Assembly: GCA_963643465.1 (NCBI GenBank)
Contig: CAVIJT010000018.1
Coordinates: 3,164 to 67,163, forward strand
DNA from: CAG-411 sp963643465
GTDB taxonomy: Bacteria > Bacillota > Clostridia > Lachnospirales > Lachnospiraceae
Reading direction: 5' to 3'
DNA length: 64,000 nt
Notes under the pieces: generated by a model
What the model was told of the DNA's origin: nothing
The model's database searches: none
What the model saw: only the letters and a program-made list of their open reading frames with translations
Position numbers and translations under genes: made by a program
In this document: positions 34,930-43,940 of the stretch, piece after piece
How positions within the stretch are numbered: position 1 is the first letter of the stretch
How the letters are laid out: every line of letters begins with the position of its first letter

Positions 34930-35934
34930 CTAACGGAAAAATTCGTGATCGCCGTATACAAAAAGATAACTCAGGCTACTATCAAACCATACCACATTAT
35001 CCGCATCGGCATACTGGCGCGCCATAAAATATAACGCCCCCTGAGACTCGTCCTCTCCACATAATACACGATGAACTGCCTCTTTGGTCTTGTCGGATAT
35101 TTCCACCGACCAGTAACGACCATCCTCCACTGGCGAAAATTGATAAACACCACCAGTTGTATCAAAAACGACATCCGTTACATTATCCGGAAATTCCGTA
35201 GTACAATTCACTCGGTTTAGAACTACATTTGCTACAAGCATTCTCCCCTTTACATCTGCATCTGTAGCTTCTGCCTCCACAATTCGAAGCAATACCGAAC
35301 GATCCTGCTTTGACAAAGAAATGATTTCTCCATTTGTTGCTTGATTTTTTATTTGCTGTTGCTGTATCTGCAAGGCATCGGCATTTTGTTCTTCCATGGT
35401 TCTCATAAATGAAAACTCTTCCATTTTTTGTTGTTGCTCTACCATATTGGCAGGATTCTTCAACAAATGACCGGACGAAAATAACACATCCTTCTCCGAT
35501 TGATTTTCACTTACACTGGCAACGCCAAGCAAAGTGTCCTCAGCTAATTCACTATTCGTAGGAATTACTGCATCTGTTCGGGTTGTCTCATCTTTTTTTT
35601 CATTGTTTAACCAAAAGGTCAACTGGCCTTTTCCGTAACCAATCTCCAACGGAAATTTCATTTTTAGGTTATCTGTCTGCACTTGATTTTCTAGCTTTTC
35701 ATTTGTTGTCCTTACCATTTTTTTTGCAAACAAGCCTGCATCTTTTTGCTGGGAAGTCTCTGCACATTTTGCTACTATTTCTGTGTGCATACTTACCTCC
35801 CCCAATGTGTAAACCCCATTTATCAAAAATAGCAACCCCATCGTTGCAGCTCCTATGGCAATTGTCACAAACGCCATTCTTTTTCTGTCGTATCGTTTTA
35901 CTGCATTTCGAAAAACAGAAAACTTATGTCTCAT
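34930..35934 (-). CDS. SleB-like cell-wall hydrolase with N-terminal membrane anchor
   Basis: Start placed at ATG 35934, 7 nt after GAAGAGG. The 334-residue protein has one transmembrane helix (about 20-42), a Gln-rich spacer, and a C-terminal Hydrolase_2 (SleB-type) domain (about 215-334) with the catalytic Glu region RIVEAEATDAD, the ANVVLNRV helix and the YQFSPV segment. SleB-family enzymes are lytic transglycosylases that degrade spore cortex, while related CwlJ-like forms act on vegetative wall. The anchor and missing peptidoglycan-binding repeats leave the stage of action open. Confidence 0.85.
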   Translation of the reverse strand: MRHKFSVFRNAVKRYDRKRMAFVTIAIGAATMGLLFLINGVYTLGEVSMHTEIVAKCAETSQQKDAGLFAKKMVRTTNEKLENQVQTDNLKMKFPLEIGYGKGQLTFWLNNEKKDETTRTDAVIPTNSELAEDTLLGVASVSENQSEKDVLFSSGHLLKNPANMVEQQQKMEEFSFMRTMEEQNADALQIQQQQIKNQATNGEIISLSKQDRSVLLRIVEAEATDADVKGRMLVANVVLNRVNCTTEFPDNVTDVVFDTTGGVYQFSPVEDGRYWSVEISDKTKEAVHRVLCGEDESQGALYFMARQYADADNVVWFDSSLSYLFVYGDHEFFR

Positions 35935-36003
35935 GCATTTACCTCTTCTTTCTCTGCCATCGTTTGCAGGTATTTTTTTCTCCATCATTTGGCAAACGGG
36001 CAA

Positions 36004-36294
36004 GTATTGTCCTGAATTCTAGCCTATGAGTTGCAGTTCTGTCAATATTATTTTCCTTTTTTCGGTAGATGTCCTATTTTTTGTTTTCCAGTATTTTACA
36101 TACCATACAGAATACCCAAATTTTTATTCCCTGTCTTTTGAAATTTTCATGGAAAACATCCAAAACTTTTTGTGCATATTTTTTATACATTGTAACTTAT
36201 TTTCGCCCCGAAAATTGTTGAAATAGTGCAAAATCACTAGGATACCCTCCTTTTTTTCACAATTTCATGTTATACTAATATAGTAGAAACTAGA
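36004..36294. other. AT-rich gap with divergent promoters
   Basis: This lies between the divergent SleB-like and AP2 genes. A plus-strand TATACT at 36271 is the probable -10 of the AP2 gene; no good -35 box is present. No gene was recognised. Confidence 0.4.
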
Positions 36295-36309
36295 TTGAGG
36301 AGGGGTACT

Positions 36310-37104
36310 ATGGCACAATTACCGGGAGTGTTTTCTGCCACAAAAAAGAATGGGGAGTTGTATTTTCGCGCATCCATCACTTGTAAAGGAAAACATATTA
36401 GTTTAGGAAGTTTTACAACGGAAACACAAGCATCCAAAGCCTACCAACAGGCGCAAAAAATTTATCGCTCTAACCAGTTGTCCATTGAGGACTACAAGAA
36501 AGACTGTGCTTTATCCTTTGAAAAATGGGTTTCGTTAATTAATTTTCGGGATAACAATATTTACTGTAAGACTCCAATTTATATTTTGTCCAATTTCTTC
36601 CTATATTATTTTGGACCAGATGACATTTTGAAATTTGATGTAGATGATTTATTCTATTATTCTAAACATAAAATTCAGCGAAGGGGTGGCCATCTATTTG
36701 TTTCCGAATACGGCACGCAATTTAATATTCTAGCTCGATATGGAATTAAAAATTTTGCAGTTGCTGGAAGGGATTATCGTTTTGTAAATGGTGATTCCAC
36801 AGATTTTCGCTATCGAAACATTGAAATTATCAACAAATACCATGGTGTCAGTAAACACATGGAACAGGGTATCGCCTTTTACACTGCAAAAATTCATGTA
36901 AATGGTGATTTTCAGATTGGCACTTATGCCACAGAAGTAGAGGCTGCTGTTGCCTACAATAAAGCTGCTACTATTCTTGCCACTAATGGAGTAACCAAAC
37001 AGTTTGCTAAAAATTATATACTGGAATTAAATGAAATTGAATATGCTTCTATGTATCATAAAGTTCACATTTCAAAAACTATACGAGCCTATCACCCATC
37101 TTAA
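36310..37104 (+). CDS. Protein with two AP2-like domains flanking an HNH-like remnant
   Basis: Start is ATG 36310 after GAGGAGG. The 264-residue protein has an N-terminal AP2-type DNA-binding motif (about 4-50: PGVFSATKKN...YFRASITCKGKHISLGSFTT...AYQQA) and a second near the C-terminus (about 190-240: HGVSKHMEQ...YTAKIHVNGDFQIGTYATEVEAAVAYNKAA). The middle resembles the end of an HNH homing-endonuclease domain (YRFVNGDSTDFRYRNIEII, where typical members have H-x-D-G-N-x-x-N-N), but the catalytic His residues are not evident. It could be a DNA-binding protein derived from a homing endonuclease or an AP2-type integrase. No mobile neighbours. It has its own terminator. Confidence 0.75.
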   Translation: MAQLPGVFSATKKNGELYFRASITCKGKHISLGSFTTETQASKAYQQAQKIYRSNQLSIEDYKKDCALSFEKWVSLINFRDNNIYCKTPIYILSNFFLYYFGPDDILKFDVDDLFYYSKHKIQRRGGHLFVSEYGTQFNILARYGIKNFAVAGRDYRFVNGDSTDFRYRNIEIINKYHGVSKHMEQGIAFYTAKIHVNGDFQIGTYATEVEAAVAYNKAATILATNGVTKQFAKNYILELNEIEYASMYHKVHISKTIRAYHPS

Positions 37105-37267
37105 GTTTTTCATCTTTCCAGAAACTTTTGTAGATATGTTTTTTTAGCAAATTTCCTCCTCTTTTTATAGTATTTAGAAATTTATTTTGTTTTTTTTAAA
37201 AAAAGACTATCTTTTTTCGCAAAATGTGTTATAATATATACATATTTTTCTTCTTCCATTTTCATAA
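37105..37267. other. AT-rich spacer, no gene seen
   Basis: Short AT-rich stretch after the AP2 gene and before its terminator. Confidence 0.4.
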
Positions 37268-37314
37268 AGAAAAGCAGTCAGGGAATCAACCGTATGTTTC
37301 CCGACTGCTTTTTT
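37268..37314 (+). terminator. Intrinsic terminator of the AP2 gene
   Basis: AAAGCAGTC-GGGA and TCCCGACTGCTTT form a 13-bp stem with one bulged base, followed by six T residues. It lies about 165 nt after the stop. The 37315-37453 stretch up to cotJC shows no gene. Confidence 0.8.
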
Positions 37315-37453
37315 ACATATAAGAAGGCAAGTCTGTTTATCTATTCAAAATTCCAAACATACTCACCCATATATCAACCCGAAGATTTTTCTCTTTTGCT
37401 TGCTCCTTTTTCTTCTTTTTGTGTTCGGCGCCTATATTATCTTATGCAGTTTC

Positions 37454-38062
37454 CTACATTTTGTGTTCTGAAGTAACCTCTGGGTTAAATGCGTAAAAAT
37501 TCTTTTCATTCAATTTGTCCTGTACAATACGAAGTGCCTCTCCAAAACGCTGGAAATGTACGATTTCCCTTGCGCGTAAAAATTTAATAGGTTCTGCAAT
37601 CTCAGAATCATGCACTAGACGAAGAATATTGTCATAAGTGGTTCTTGCTTTTTGTTCTGCTGCCATATCTTCATACAAATCTGTAATACTGTCTCCCTTT
37701 GATTGGAATTGACAAGCATTTACCGGAATTCCTCCTGCTGCCTGTGGCCACAAGCCCAATGTGTGATCTACATAATATTTGTCAAACCCACTTGCCTTGA
37801 TCTCCTCTGTGGATAAATCTTTGGTAAGCTGATGCACAATGGCACAAACCATTTCCATATGTGCCAATTCTTCCGTTCCGATGTCAGTCAATAACCCTGC
37901 TACTTCATTATAGGGCATAGTATACCGCTGTGCCAAATAACGCATAGATGCCATCAACTCACCATCCGGACCTCCATACTGACTAATGATGATTTGCGCT
38001 GCCTGAGCATTTGGCTTGGTAATCTTTATGGGATACTGCAATCTTTTTTCATAATTCCACAT
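37454..38062 (-). CDS. cotJC: Spore coat protein CotJC (manganese-catalase-like)
   Basis: A 202-residue member of the Mn-catalase family with ferritin-like helices. Metal-ligand candidates are Glu and His in DGELMASMRYL, TEELAHMEM, and the later EQKART and AREIVHFQRF helices. In Bacillus and Clostridioides it is part of the coat CotJ complex and gives catalase activity in spores. It is last in the cotJA-cotJB-cotJC operon, 3 nt after CotJB. Confidence 0.95.
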   Translation of the reverse strand: MWNYEKRLQYPIKITKPNAQAAQIIISQYGGPDGELMASMRYLAQRYTMPYNEVAGLLTDIGTEELAHMEMVCAIVHQLTKDLSTEEIKASGFDKYYVDHTLGLWPQAAGGIPVNACQFQSKGDSITDLYEDMAAEQKARTTYDNILRLVHDSEIAEPIKFLRAREIVHFQRFGEALRIVQDKLNEKNFYAFNPEVTSEHKM

Positions 38063-38065
38063 ATA

Positions 38066-38326
38066 CTAACATCCTCCCTTCCAAGGCCATGGTTGCAATG
38101 CCCATGTCCATTCATTGCATACAGTCACATTGTCATTCTGCAATGGTCCTACACAACGGCTATACTCTTCCATTGCCTCTTTTCGCATGTTCTTGTATTC
38201 TTCATAGCAGGCAAGGGCCGCTTGGTTGCAAGGATGGGTGTCCAAAAACAGCACTACATCATCTAGCGCAAAGCTGACTTCATCAATAAATCGTGCCAAT
38301 TGGTTTTTCCTGTTTTGCTCATTCAT
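38066..38326 (-). CDS. cotJB: Spore coat protein CotJB
   Basis: An 86-residue CotJB protein, with the typical helical N-terminus (FIDEVSFALDDVVLFLDTHP), DTHPCNQAALACYEEYKNMR and the Trp-rich C-terminus WTWALQPWPWKGGC. Its start overlaps the CotJA stop by 4 nt (ATGA), so translation is coupled. Confidence 0.93.
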   Translation of the reverse strand: MNEQNRKNQLARFIDEVSFALDDVVLFLDTHPCNQAALACYEEYKNMRKEAMEEYSRCVGPLQNDNVTVCNEWTWALQPWPWKGGC

Positions 38327-39225
38327 CGATCACATCCCCCTCTCCCCACAGGTCTTCCATAATAAGGCATCACTAAATCACAGAAAATGGTTCCACATTC
38401 CAAACCTTCTGCTGCACCCATAAGATTTTCAAATCGCTGCCATGGCACATATGCCATTCCGATTCCCATGCTATCTACTGGCTGCACCTCTCCATAACAG
38501 GTAATCGGATTATGCTCCTGCCCTCTCTGCTGACAAGCACAATTATTTTGCATCATGTTCGCTCTCTGTGAACCTCCACAGCTATTTTGCATTTGTGGTC
38601 TTTCTCCACATCTACAGTTATTTGTCATTCTTGGTCTTTCCCCGCTTCCGCAGGTAGACTCTCCCATTCGTCCTCTTTCCTCACATCCGCAGCGATTTGT
38701 CATTCTTGGTCTTTCCCCACTTCCACAGGCAGACTCTCCCATTCGTCCTCTTTCTCCACATCCGCAGCGATTTGTCATTCTTGATTGTTCTTGCTCTTCA
38801 CAACGGTTTGTCATTTTTGACTTTTCCTCACATCCGCAGTGTTCTGACATTTTTGACTTTTCTTCGCATCCACAGCGATTTTGCATCTTTGACTTTTCTT
38901 CACATCCACAGCGGTTTATCATTCTTGATTGTTCTTGCTCTTCACAACGATTTGACATTTTTGGCTTTTCTTCACATTCGCAACGATTTGGCATTTTTGA
39001 CTTTTCTTCACATCCACAACGGTCTGACATTTTTGATTTTTTTTCACATTCGCAGCGGTCTGACATGTGTGTGTGTTCTCCACTTCCGCAACGATCTGAC
39101 GTTTGCATCTTGTCTTTGCATCCGCAGGTTGCGTCTGACATTACCTGACATCCACGATTCATTCCCATGTTTCTACCAAACCGGGACCATTGTTGGTTGT
39201 TACAGGTATTACAACTTCCCCTCAT
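38323..39225 (-). CDS. cotJA: CotJA with long Cys-rich repeat N-terminus
   Basis: The start is ATG 39225 after AAAGGAG (a GTG 9 nt upstream overlaps less well). Of 300 residues, only the last about 60 are the CotJA domain (MAYVPWQRFENL and LECGTIFCDLVMPYYGRP). The preceding about 235 residues are a repeat array of about 12-residue units of the kind CGCEEKSKMxNR, alternating with EEQEQSRMTNR and GSGERPRMTN variants. It has dozens of Cys, suggesting metal binding or disulfide cross-linking in the coat. Normal CotJA proteins are about 80 residues. The unit forms an operon with cotJB and cotJC. Confidence 0.88.
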   Translation of the reverse strand: MRGSCNTCNNQQWSRFGRNMGMNRGCQVMSDATCGCKDKMQTSDRCGSGEHTHMSDRCECEKKSKMSDRCGCEEKSKMPNRCECEEKPKMSNRCEEQEQSRMINRCGCEEKSKMQNRCGCEEKSKMSEHCGCEEKSKMTNRCEEQEQSRMTNRCGCGERGRMGESACGSGERPRMTNRCGCEERGRMGESTCGSGERPRMTNNCRCGERPQMQNSCGGSQRANMMQNNCACQQRGQEHNPITCYGEVQPVDSMGIGMAYVPWQRFENLMGAAEGLECGTIFCDLVMPYYGRPVGRGGCDR

Positions 39226-39327
39226 ACAAGGCACTCCTTTATTTTGTGATACTTTCAGTATATGCCCAAAAGAAGAAAAAGTGATTTTCTACAAAATCAC
39301 AAAAACACGCCTGAGTTCTATAGCGCA

Positions 39328-39372
39328 CAAAAGGCATTATAAAAGGTGTTTCCTTCTATAATGCCTTTCTTT
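39328..39372. terminator. Intrinsic terminator of asd
   Basis: AAAGGCATTATA and TATAATGCCTTT form a 12-bp stem. It lies about 85 nt after the asd stop and before the cotJ operon. Confidence 0.8.
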
Positions 39373-39458
39373 TCCTTATTAAAATTCTTCCAATTTCACA
39401 ACTGGAAACCTACAACATTCCGCTTTTATTGAATAAATGAAAAATAGTAAAAACTTAA

Positions 39459-40544
39459 TTATTTCTTAGTGATATATCCTTTTGCTTTTAATGTCTCAGC
39501 ACATAATACAGCACCGCCTGCTGCACCACGAACAGTATTGTGTGATAATCCTACAAATTTCCAATCATAAACGCTATCTTCACGAATACGACCAACAGAA
39601 ACTCCCATTCCATTCTCGTAATCTACATCAAGACTAACTTGTGGACGGTTATCTTCCTCTAAATATTGAATAAACTGCTTTGGAGCGCTTGGAAGTTCTA
39701 ATTCCTGTGGAAGACCCTTGAAGTTTAATAACTTCTCGATTAACTGCTCTTTTGTTGGGTTCTTTCTGAACTTAACAAATACTGCTGCTGTATGTCCGTT
39801 AAGAACTGGAACACGAATACACTGGCAAGTAATCTTTACATCATCTGCTTTAACGATTACGCCATCCTCAATCTTACCCCAAATTCTAAGTGGCTCCTGC
39901 TCAGACTTCTCTTCCTCACCACCGATATAAGGAATAATGTTCTCAACCATCTCTGGCCAATCTTTAAAAGTCTTACCAGCACCAGAAATTGCCTGATAAG
40001 TAGTAGCTACTACTTCATATGGCTCAAATTCTTTCCATGCTGTAAGAACTGGAGCATAACTCTGAATAGAGCAGTTTGGTTTAACTGCCACAAAACCTCT
40101 TGTTGTTCCAAGTCTCTTCTTCTGGAATTCAATTACATCAAAATGCTCTGGGTTAATTTCAGGCACTACCATTGGTACATCTGGTGTCCATCTATGAGCA
40201 CTGTTGTTTGAAACAACAGGTGTTTCTGTCTTTGCATATGCTTCTTCAATTGCCTTAATCTCATCTTTAGACATATCTACTGCACTAAATACGAAATCTA
40301 CAGTCTTTGCAACTTCTTCTACTTCATTTACGTTATGAACAATAATCTTCTTTACTGCTTCTGGCATTGGAGTATCCATTTTCCAACGATCTCCAACTGC
40401 TTCTTCATAAGTTTTTCCAGCACTTCTTGGACTTGCTGCAATGGTTGTTACCTCAAACCATGGATGATTCTCAAGAAGAGAAATAAATCTCTGTCCTACC
40501 ATACCTGTTCCACCAAGAATACCTACTTTTAACTTATCGCTCAT
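39459..40544 (-). CDS. asd: Aspartate-semialdehyde dehydrogenase
   Basis: A 361-residue NADP-dependent enzyme of the archaeal/fungal-like subfamily, reducing aspartyl-4-phosphate to the semialdehyde used for Lys, Met and Thr. Visible: the nucleotide-binding GGTGMVGQRFI at the N-terminus, the catalytic Cys in KPNCSIQSY, the substrate-binding ISGAGKTF, and the His in NGHTAAVFV. Monocistronic with its own promoter and terminator. Confidence 0.95.
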   Translation of the reverse strand: MSDKLKVGILGGTGMVGQRFISLLENHPWFEVTTIAASPRSAGKTYEEAVGDRWKMDTPMPEAVKKIIVHNVNEVEEVAKTVDFVFSAVDMSKDEIKAIEEAYAKTETPVVSNNSAHRWTPDVPMVVPEINPEHFDVIEFQKKRLGTTRGFVAVKPNCSIQSYAPVLTAWKEFEPYEVVATTYQAISGAGKTFKDWPEMVENIIPYIGGEEEKSEQEPLRIWGKIEDGVIVKADDVKITCQCIRVPVLNGHTAAVFVKFRKNPTKEQLIEKLLNFKGLPQELELPSAPKQFIQYLEEDNRPQVSLDVDYENGMGVSVGRIREDSVYDWKFVGLSHNTVRGAAGGAVLCAETLKAKGYITKK

Positions 40545-40608
40545 TTTATATTACCTCTTTTCGCCTTTTTCTGTCTTTCGGACACGCACATTTGTCCGTC
40601 TGCTAAAA

Positions 40609-40637
40609 ATAATACACTATTCACTTGAAAAATGCAA
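40609..40637 (-). promoter_or_regulatory. Sigma-A type promoter of asd
   Basis: Minus-strand TTGCAT, 17-nt spacer, TATTAT, about 65 nt before the start. A GGAC...GTCC dyad lies in the leader; it is too small for a lysine riboswitch. Confidence 0.6.
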
Positions 40638-40728
40638 TTACAAATTCCATTTTCCTTTAATTTTATGCACATTGTCGAATCTGAGAGCTAAATTTGATAT
40701 TCTGTTGTTATTTTTGGTATATTACGCA

Positions 40729-40752
40729 CAATCGAGCAGACTGACTCACTAC
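40729..40752 (-). repeat. Dispersed repeat family A, short diverged copy
   Basis: CAATCGAGCAGACTGACTCAC resembles the palindromic end of the longer copies. It lies 11 nt beyond the terminator of the nitrilase-like gene, again on the downstream side of a minus-strand gene. Confidence 0.5.
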
Positions 40753-40763
40753 TGGCGCAACTA

Positions 40764-40803
40764 GCAAAGGGCAAGCCGCACATAAATACGGTTGCCCTTT
40801 GTT
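40764..40803 (-). terminator. Hairpin terminator of the double-nitrilase gene
   Basis: CAAAGGGCAAGCCG and CGGTTGCCCTTTG arms form a 13-bp stem with one G-T pair. The T run is weak on the minus strand. Confidence 0.65.
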
Positions 40804-40822
40804 TAACTGTTTTTCTTTGTAA

Positions 40823-43696
40823 CTATTTTTTTATGATAGCTTTTGCAGAAAGTCCAGCTTTCTTTAAAATCTTCTTATATAATGTAAGTTTCTTTGCTGG
40901 AACATATACCTTAACTTTAGAAGAAATTCCCTTGAAGGCTTTTGCTCCCACCTTTGTGGTTTTTAAACCGGATGTTTTAATTGTTATCTTCTTAAGATTC
41001 TTACATCCATAAAATGCCTTTGCTCCAATCTTTGTTACATTTTTTCCAATGGTTAATTGGGTTACTTTCTTATTTCCTTTTAATGCCTTACTTGCCACCG
41101 AAGTCACTTTATATGTAACTCCATTAATTGTTACTTTTGCCGGAATACTAATATTCTTGGTCTTTGTTACCGTTGTTTTTACATATTCTACAGTAGCCCC
41201 TGCCTTTGTTACCTTATATACTGCCTTTGTTTTTGTATCTTTTAACTTAGTGCCTTTCGCAGGTGCGTTCATAGACGAGTCTGAAGCTACTGCACTAGGA
41301 GTTGCTGTCATTGCCGGAGAAGTAGTGGTAGTTGGTGTTCCAGTAATTGCTGGTATAGTAGTTATTGTTGGCGTTCCAGTAATCTCTGGTGTAGTAGTTA
41401 CATCTGGTGTTTCCAAAGTTGTGGTCAACTTTATAGTAACTGGTTCTGCCACCGCATTTTCTCCATATAAAGAAGTATATCCTTCCCGATACAACACTGC
41501 CAGTTTATCATATAATTTTGAATAAAGACTTGCATTGTATGTCTGACTGGTTGCACTAAATCCGGTTCCTTTTAAGTTCATAGTTGCAATTTCTAAACCA
41601 AGAGGGCTTGTCTTTCCTCTATCTTCAAATCCTTCTGATGCAGGTCCTGTACCATTATAGTTAATACGTGCTTTTGGATTTGTGGTACTGGTAGAACCTT
41701 TTGTACTGATAAAACTTGTACTATTAAAAATACCACCTGTCCAATTCTTCGCATCCCAATATGGATCATTTTCTATTTCTTTTTGATTGTAGATTGTGTC
41801 TGGAATCTGACTTCCCCCAATAAAGTTTCCTTCACTGTCAAAGTTTCCTTCGGTATCTTTTGGATCATATGCTGTATCGCCCGGTGCAGTATAAATTCCG
41901 TCTCCACCCAGTAAGTTACAAGTGATTGCTGCCATTCCATCGCGATCTGTATAAGAAGCAATTCTTGTCTGACGATACCAAGCATTTCCAGTGGTTGCTG
42001 TTGGATGGATAAACATAGTACATCCCATGGCTGCATAATATCTTCCAAGTTCCGGATAAAAATGTCCATCTCTACAAATATCAATACCAATCTTGCCCCA
42101 TTCTGTTTCTATCATTTTTGGAGTAGTACCTGGCACTGACCATTCACTTTCACTTCCTGCTCTGTGAATTTTCTGATAAGAGTCCATGGTTCCATCCGGG
42201 TAAAGAATAGCTGCTGAGTTGTATACTTTTTCCACACCATTTTCATAAATGGCACCACTTTCATCCTTCTCTGTCATACCAAAAATAATATACATTCCAT
42301 ATTTCTTTGCGTATTCTGCTAATGTCTTTGTTGTTTCACCAGGAATCGTCTCTGCGGTATATACCTGCATAGACACACCATATTTCTGATAAAATGGATC
42401 TTTCTCAGGTTTCAAATAACCATATCCACTCAGCACTGTCTCAGGGAACACAATCATTTCTACCCCCTGTTTTCCTGCTTCTTCTATGTAATCAATCATT
42501 TTCGCTAAGGTTTTCTTTTTGTTGCCCCAGTAACCTGTCATGTTTACCATAGCAACTTTCGGACCTTCTGTTTTTGTTGGTGTGTACTTAATCGTTCCAC
42601 CAGAAACTGCCGCCGCATCTGCAATGTCTTTATATAAAGTTGCATACATTTCTGGATTAAAATCTGAATTTGAAGTAGTGCTTCCTGTCTTTGCTGTAAG
42701 TGCTACGGAATTTGTAAGCAAACCTTCTTCTGCTGTAATGATTTGTGCATTATTCTGGGAAGAACCGTCTGAAACAGTTGCTCCTGCATAGTAATTTGCA
42801 CCGTTAAAGGAACCCTGTACAATGACACTTCCTCCCGGAAATACGCTATCTTCTGTATCACTTCCCACACCTACCAAATCAGAACTTAAAATGGTAAATC
42901 CGTCACGAGATGCAATACTTTCTAATCTTAATTTGTAATATTCCTGCCAGTTATCCATATTTCCCATACTCCAACCACCACCAGTCGCCGTAGGATTCAC
43001 TAAAATGTTACATCCCATCGCTGCATAATAACGTTCAAGCTCTGGAGTCGAATAGGTATCAAAACAGATACTCACACCAATTTTTCCATAATCTCCTGCA
43101 TCAATAATTACTGGGGTTTCACCTGCTACACACCAACTACCTTCCACTGGAGTAATTTTCTGGTATGCAGTTACCTCTCCTTCGGGAGAACAGATAAATG
43201 CGGAGTTATAAGCATGTTTGCTGTCATTTTCAATGGTCTGTGTGGCTCCATAAATAATCCACATGTCATCTTCGTCTGCAATCTCTGCAAAATATTTTGC
43301 AGTTGGACCATCCAATGGTTCCGCACTCTCCACTGCCCACTGATATGCCTCAGATTCAGGATTGCTGGAAGAAACATAACCAGTAACACACATTTCCGGG
43401 AACAGCAATACTTTTACGCCAATCTTGTCCGCTTCTTCAATATACTCTGTCATACTGGCAATATTGGCTTCCTTATCACCATACTTTGTCTGGAAATTCA
43501 CTACTGCAAGTTCACCAGCTTCAAATTTTGTTGTCACACTTGGCTGTTCCAATCTGGCATATCGGGAATATTCGCCAGATGTTCCACTGTAAGCGTTGAC
43601 ATTTTGGGAGACCGCAAGAGAAGATACCGTCAACACAAATGCCACTCCTACACTTATAATTTTCTTTATTGGGGATGTTTTACTTACTTTTTTCAT
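40823..43696 (-). CDS. Secreted tandem nitrilase-superfamily protein with C-terminal leucine-rich (BspA-type) domain
   Basis: A 957-residue exported protein with a signal peptide (about 1-35, ending VNA). Two complete carbon-nitrogen hydrolase domains follow. The first (about 55-330) has the triad Glu101, Lys180, Cys211 (FPEMC, YQKIT, SICFD); the second (about 380-650) has Glu419, Lys509, Cys541 (FPETV, YQKIH, DICRD). A Thr/Pro-rich linker (about 775-830) precedes an LRR_5-like C-terminus with VTKIGAKAFYGCKNLKKI. Both triads look intact, so two active amidase or nitrilase sites are possible. The C-terminal repeats probably bind a surface. It stands alone between terminators. Confidence 0.87.
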   Translation of the reverse strand: MKKVSKTSPIKKIISVGVAFVLTVSSLAVSQNVNAYSGTSGEYSRYARLEQPSVTTKFEAGELAVVNFQTKYGDKEANIASMTEYIEEADKIGVKVLLFPEMCVTGYVSSSNPESEAYQWAVESAEPLDGPTAKYFAEIADEDDMWIIYGATQTIENDSKHAYNSAFICSPEGEVTAYQKITPVEGSWCVAGETPVIIDAGDYGKIGVSICFDTYSTPELERYYAAMGCNILVNPTATGGGWSMGNMDNWQEYYKLRLESIASRDGFTILSSDLVGVGSDTEDSVFPGGSVIVQGSFNGANYYAGATVSDGSSQNNAQIITAEEGLLTNSVALTAKTGSTTSNSDFNPEMYATLYKDIADAAAVSGGTIKYTPTKTEGPKVAMVNMTGYWGNKKKTLAKMIDYIEEAGKQGVEMIVFPETVLSGYGYLKPEKDPFYQKYGVSMQVYTAETIPGETTKTLAEYAKKYGMYIIFGMTEKDESGAIYENGVEKVYNSAAILYPDGTMDSYQKIHRAGSESEWSVPGTTPKMIETEWGKIGIDICRDGHFYPELGRYYAAMGCTMFIHPTATTGNAWYRQTRIASYTDRDGMAAITCNLLGGDGIYTAPGDTAYDPKDTEGNFDSEGNFIGGSQIPDTIYNQKEIENDPYWDAKNWTGGIFNSTSFISTKGSTSTTNPKARINYNGTGPASEGFEDRGKTSPLGLEIATMNLKGTGFSATSQTYNASLYSKLYDKLAVLYREGYTSLYGENAVAEPVTIKLTTTLETPDVTTTPEITGTPTITTIPAITGTPTTTTSPAMTATPSAVASDSSMNAPAKGTKLKDTKTKAVYKVTKAGATVEYVKTTVTKTKNISIPAKVTINGVTYKVTSVASKALKGNKKVTQLTIGKNVTKIGAKAFYGCKNLKKITIKTSGLKTTKVGAKAFKGISSKVKVYVPAKKLTLYKKILKKAGLSAKAIIKK

Positions 43697-43787
43697 ATTC
43701 GAGTTGCCTCCTTTATGAGTAAATAATAGTTAGGGTTACACCACTTTCATCCCTTTTGCGCAAAAGAAATAGAAAAAGCTGAAAACA

Positions 43788-43820
43788 GAAAAAGGTCGCA
43801 GTGCAAAAGCACTACGACCT
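43788..43820 (-). terminator. Intrinsic terminator of the PFK operon
   Basis: Minus-strand GGTCGTAGTGC and GCACTGCGACC form a strong 11-bp stem with a 4-nt loop, followed by TTTTTC. It lies about 120 nt after the PFK stop. The rest of 43697-43940 shows only the ribosome binding site of the nitrilase gene. Confidence 0.85.
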
Positions 43821-43940
43821 CGTTGTCTCCAATCTTTATGTTCGAAATTTTAGCACGCCATTTTACAAATGTCAACCTTTTTCCATAAAATTTTCTTTCA
43901 TAACAGGTATTCATCTACTCCGGAGAATACCTCATACATT

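Noticed and set aside
36026..36226. Plus-strand 66-codon frame upstream of the AP2 gene
   Set aside because: Phe-rich AT-driven frame without ribosome binding site.
38555..39148. Plus-strand frames across the cotJA repeats
   Set aside because: They mirror the repeat structure of cotJA on the other strand; three plus frames stay open only because the DNA repeats.
40545..40680. Lysine riboswitch before asd
   Set aside because: The leader is too short and only one small dyad is visible.
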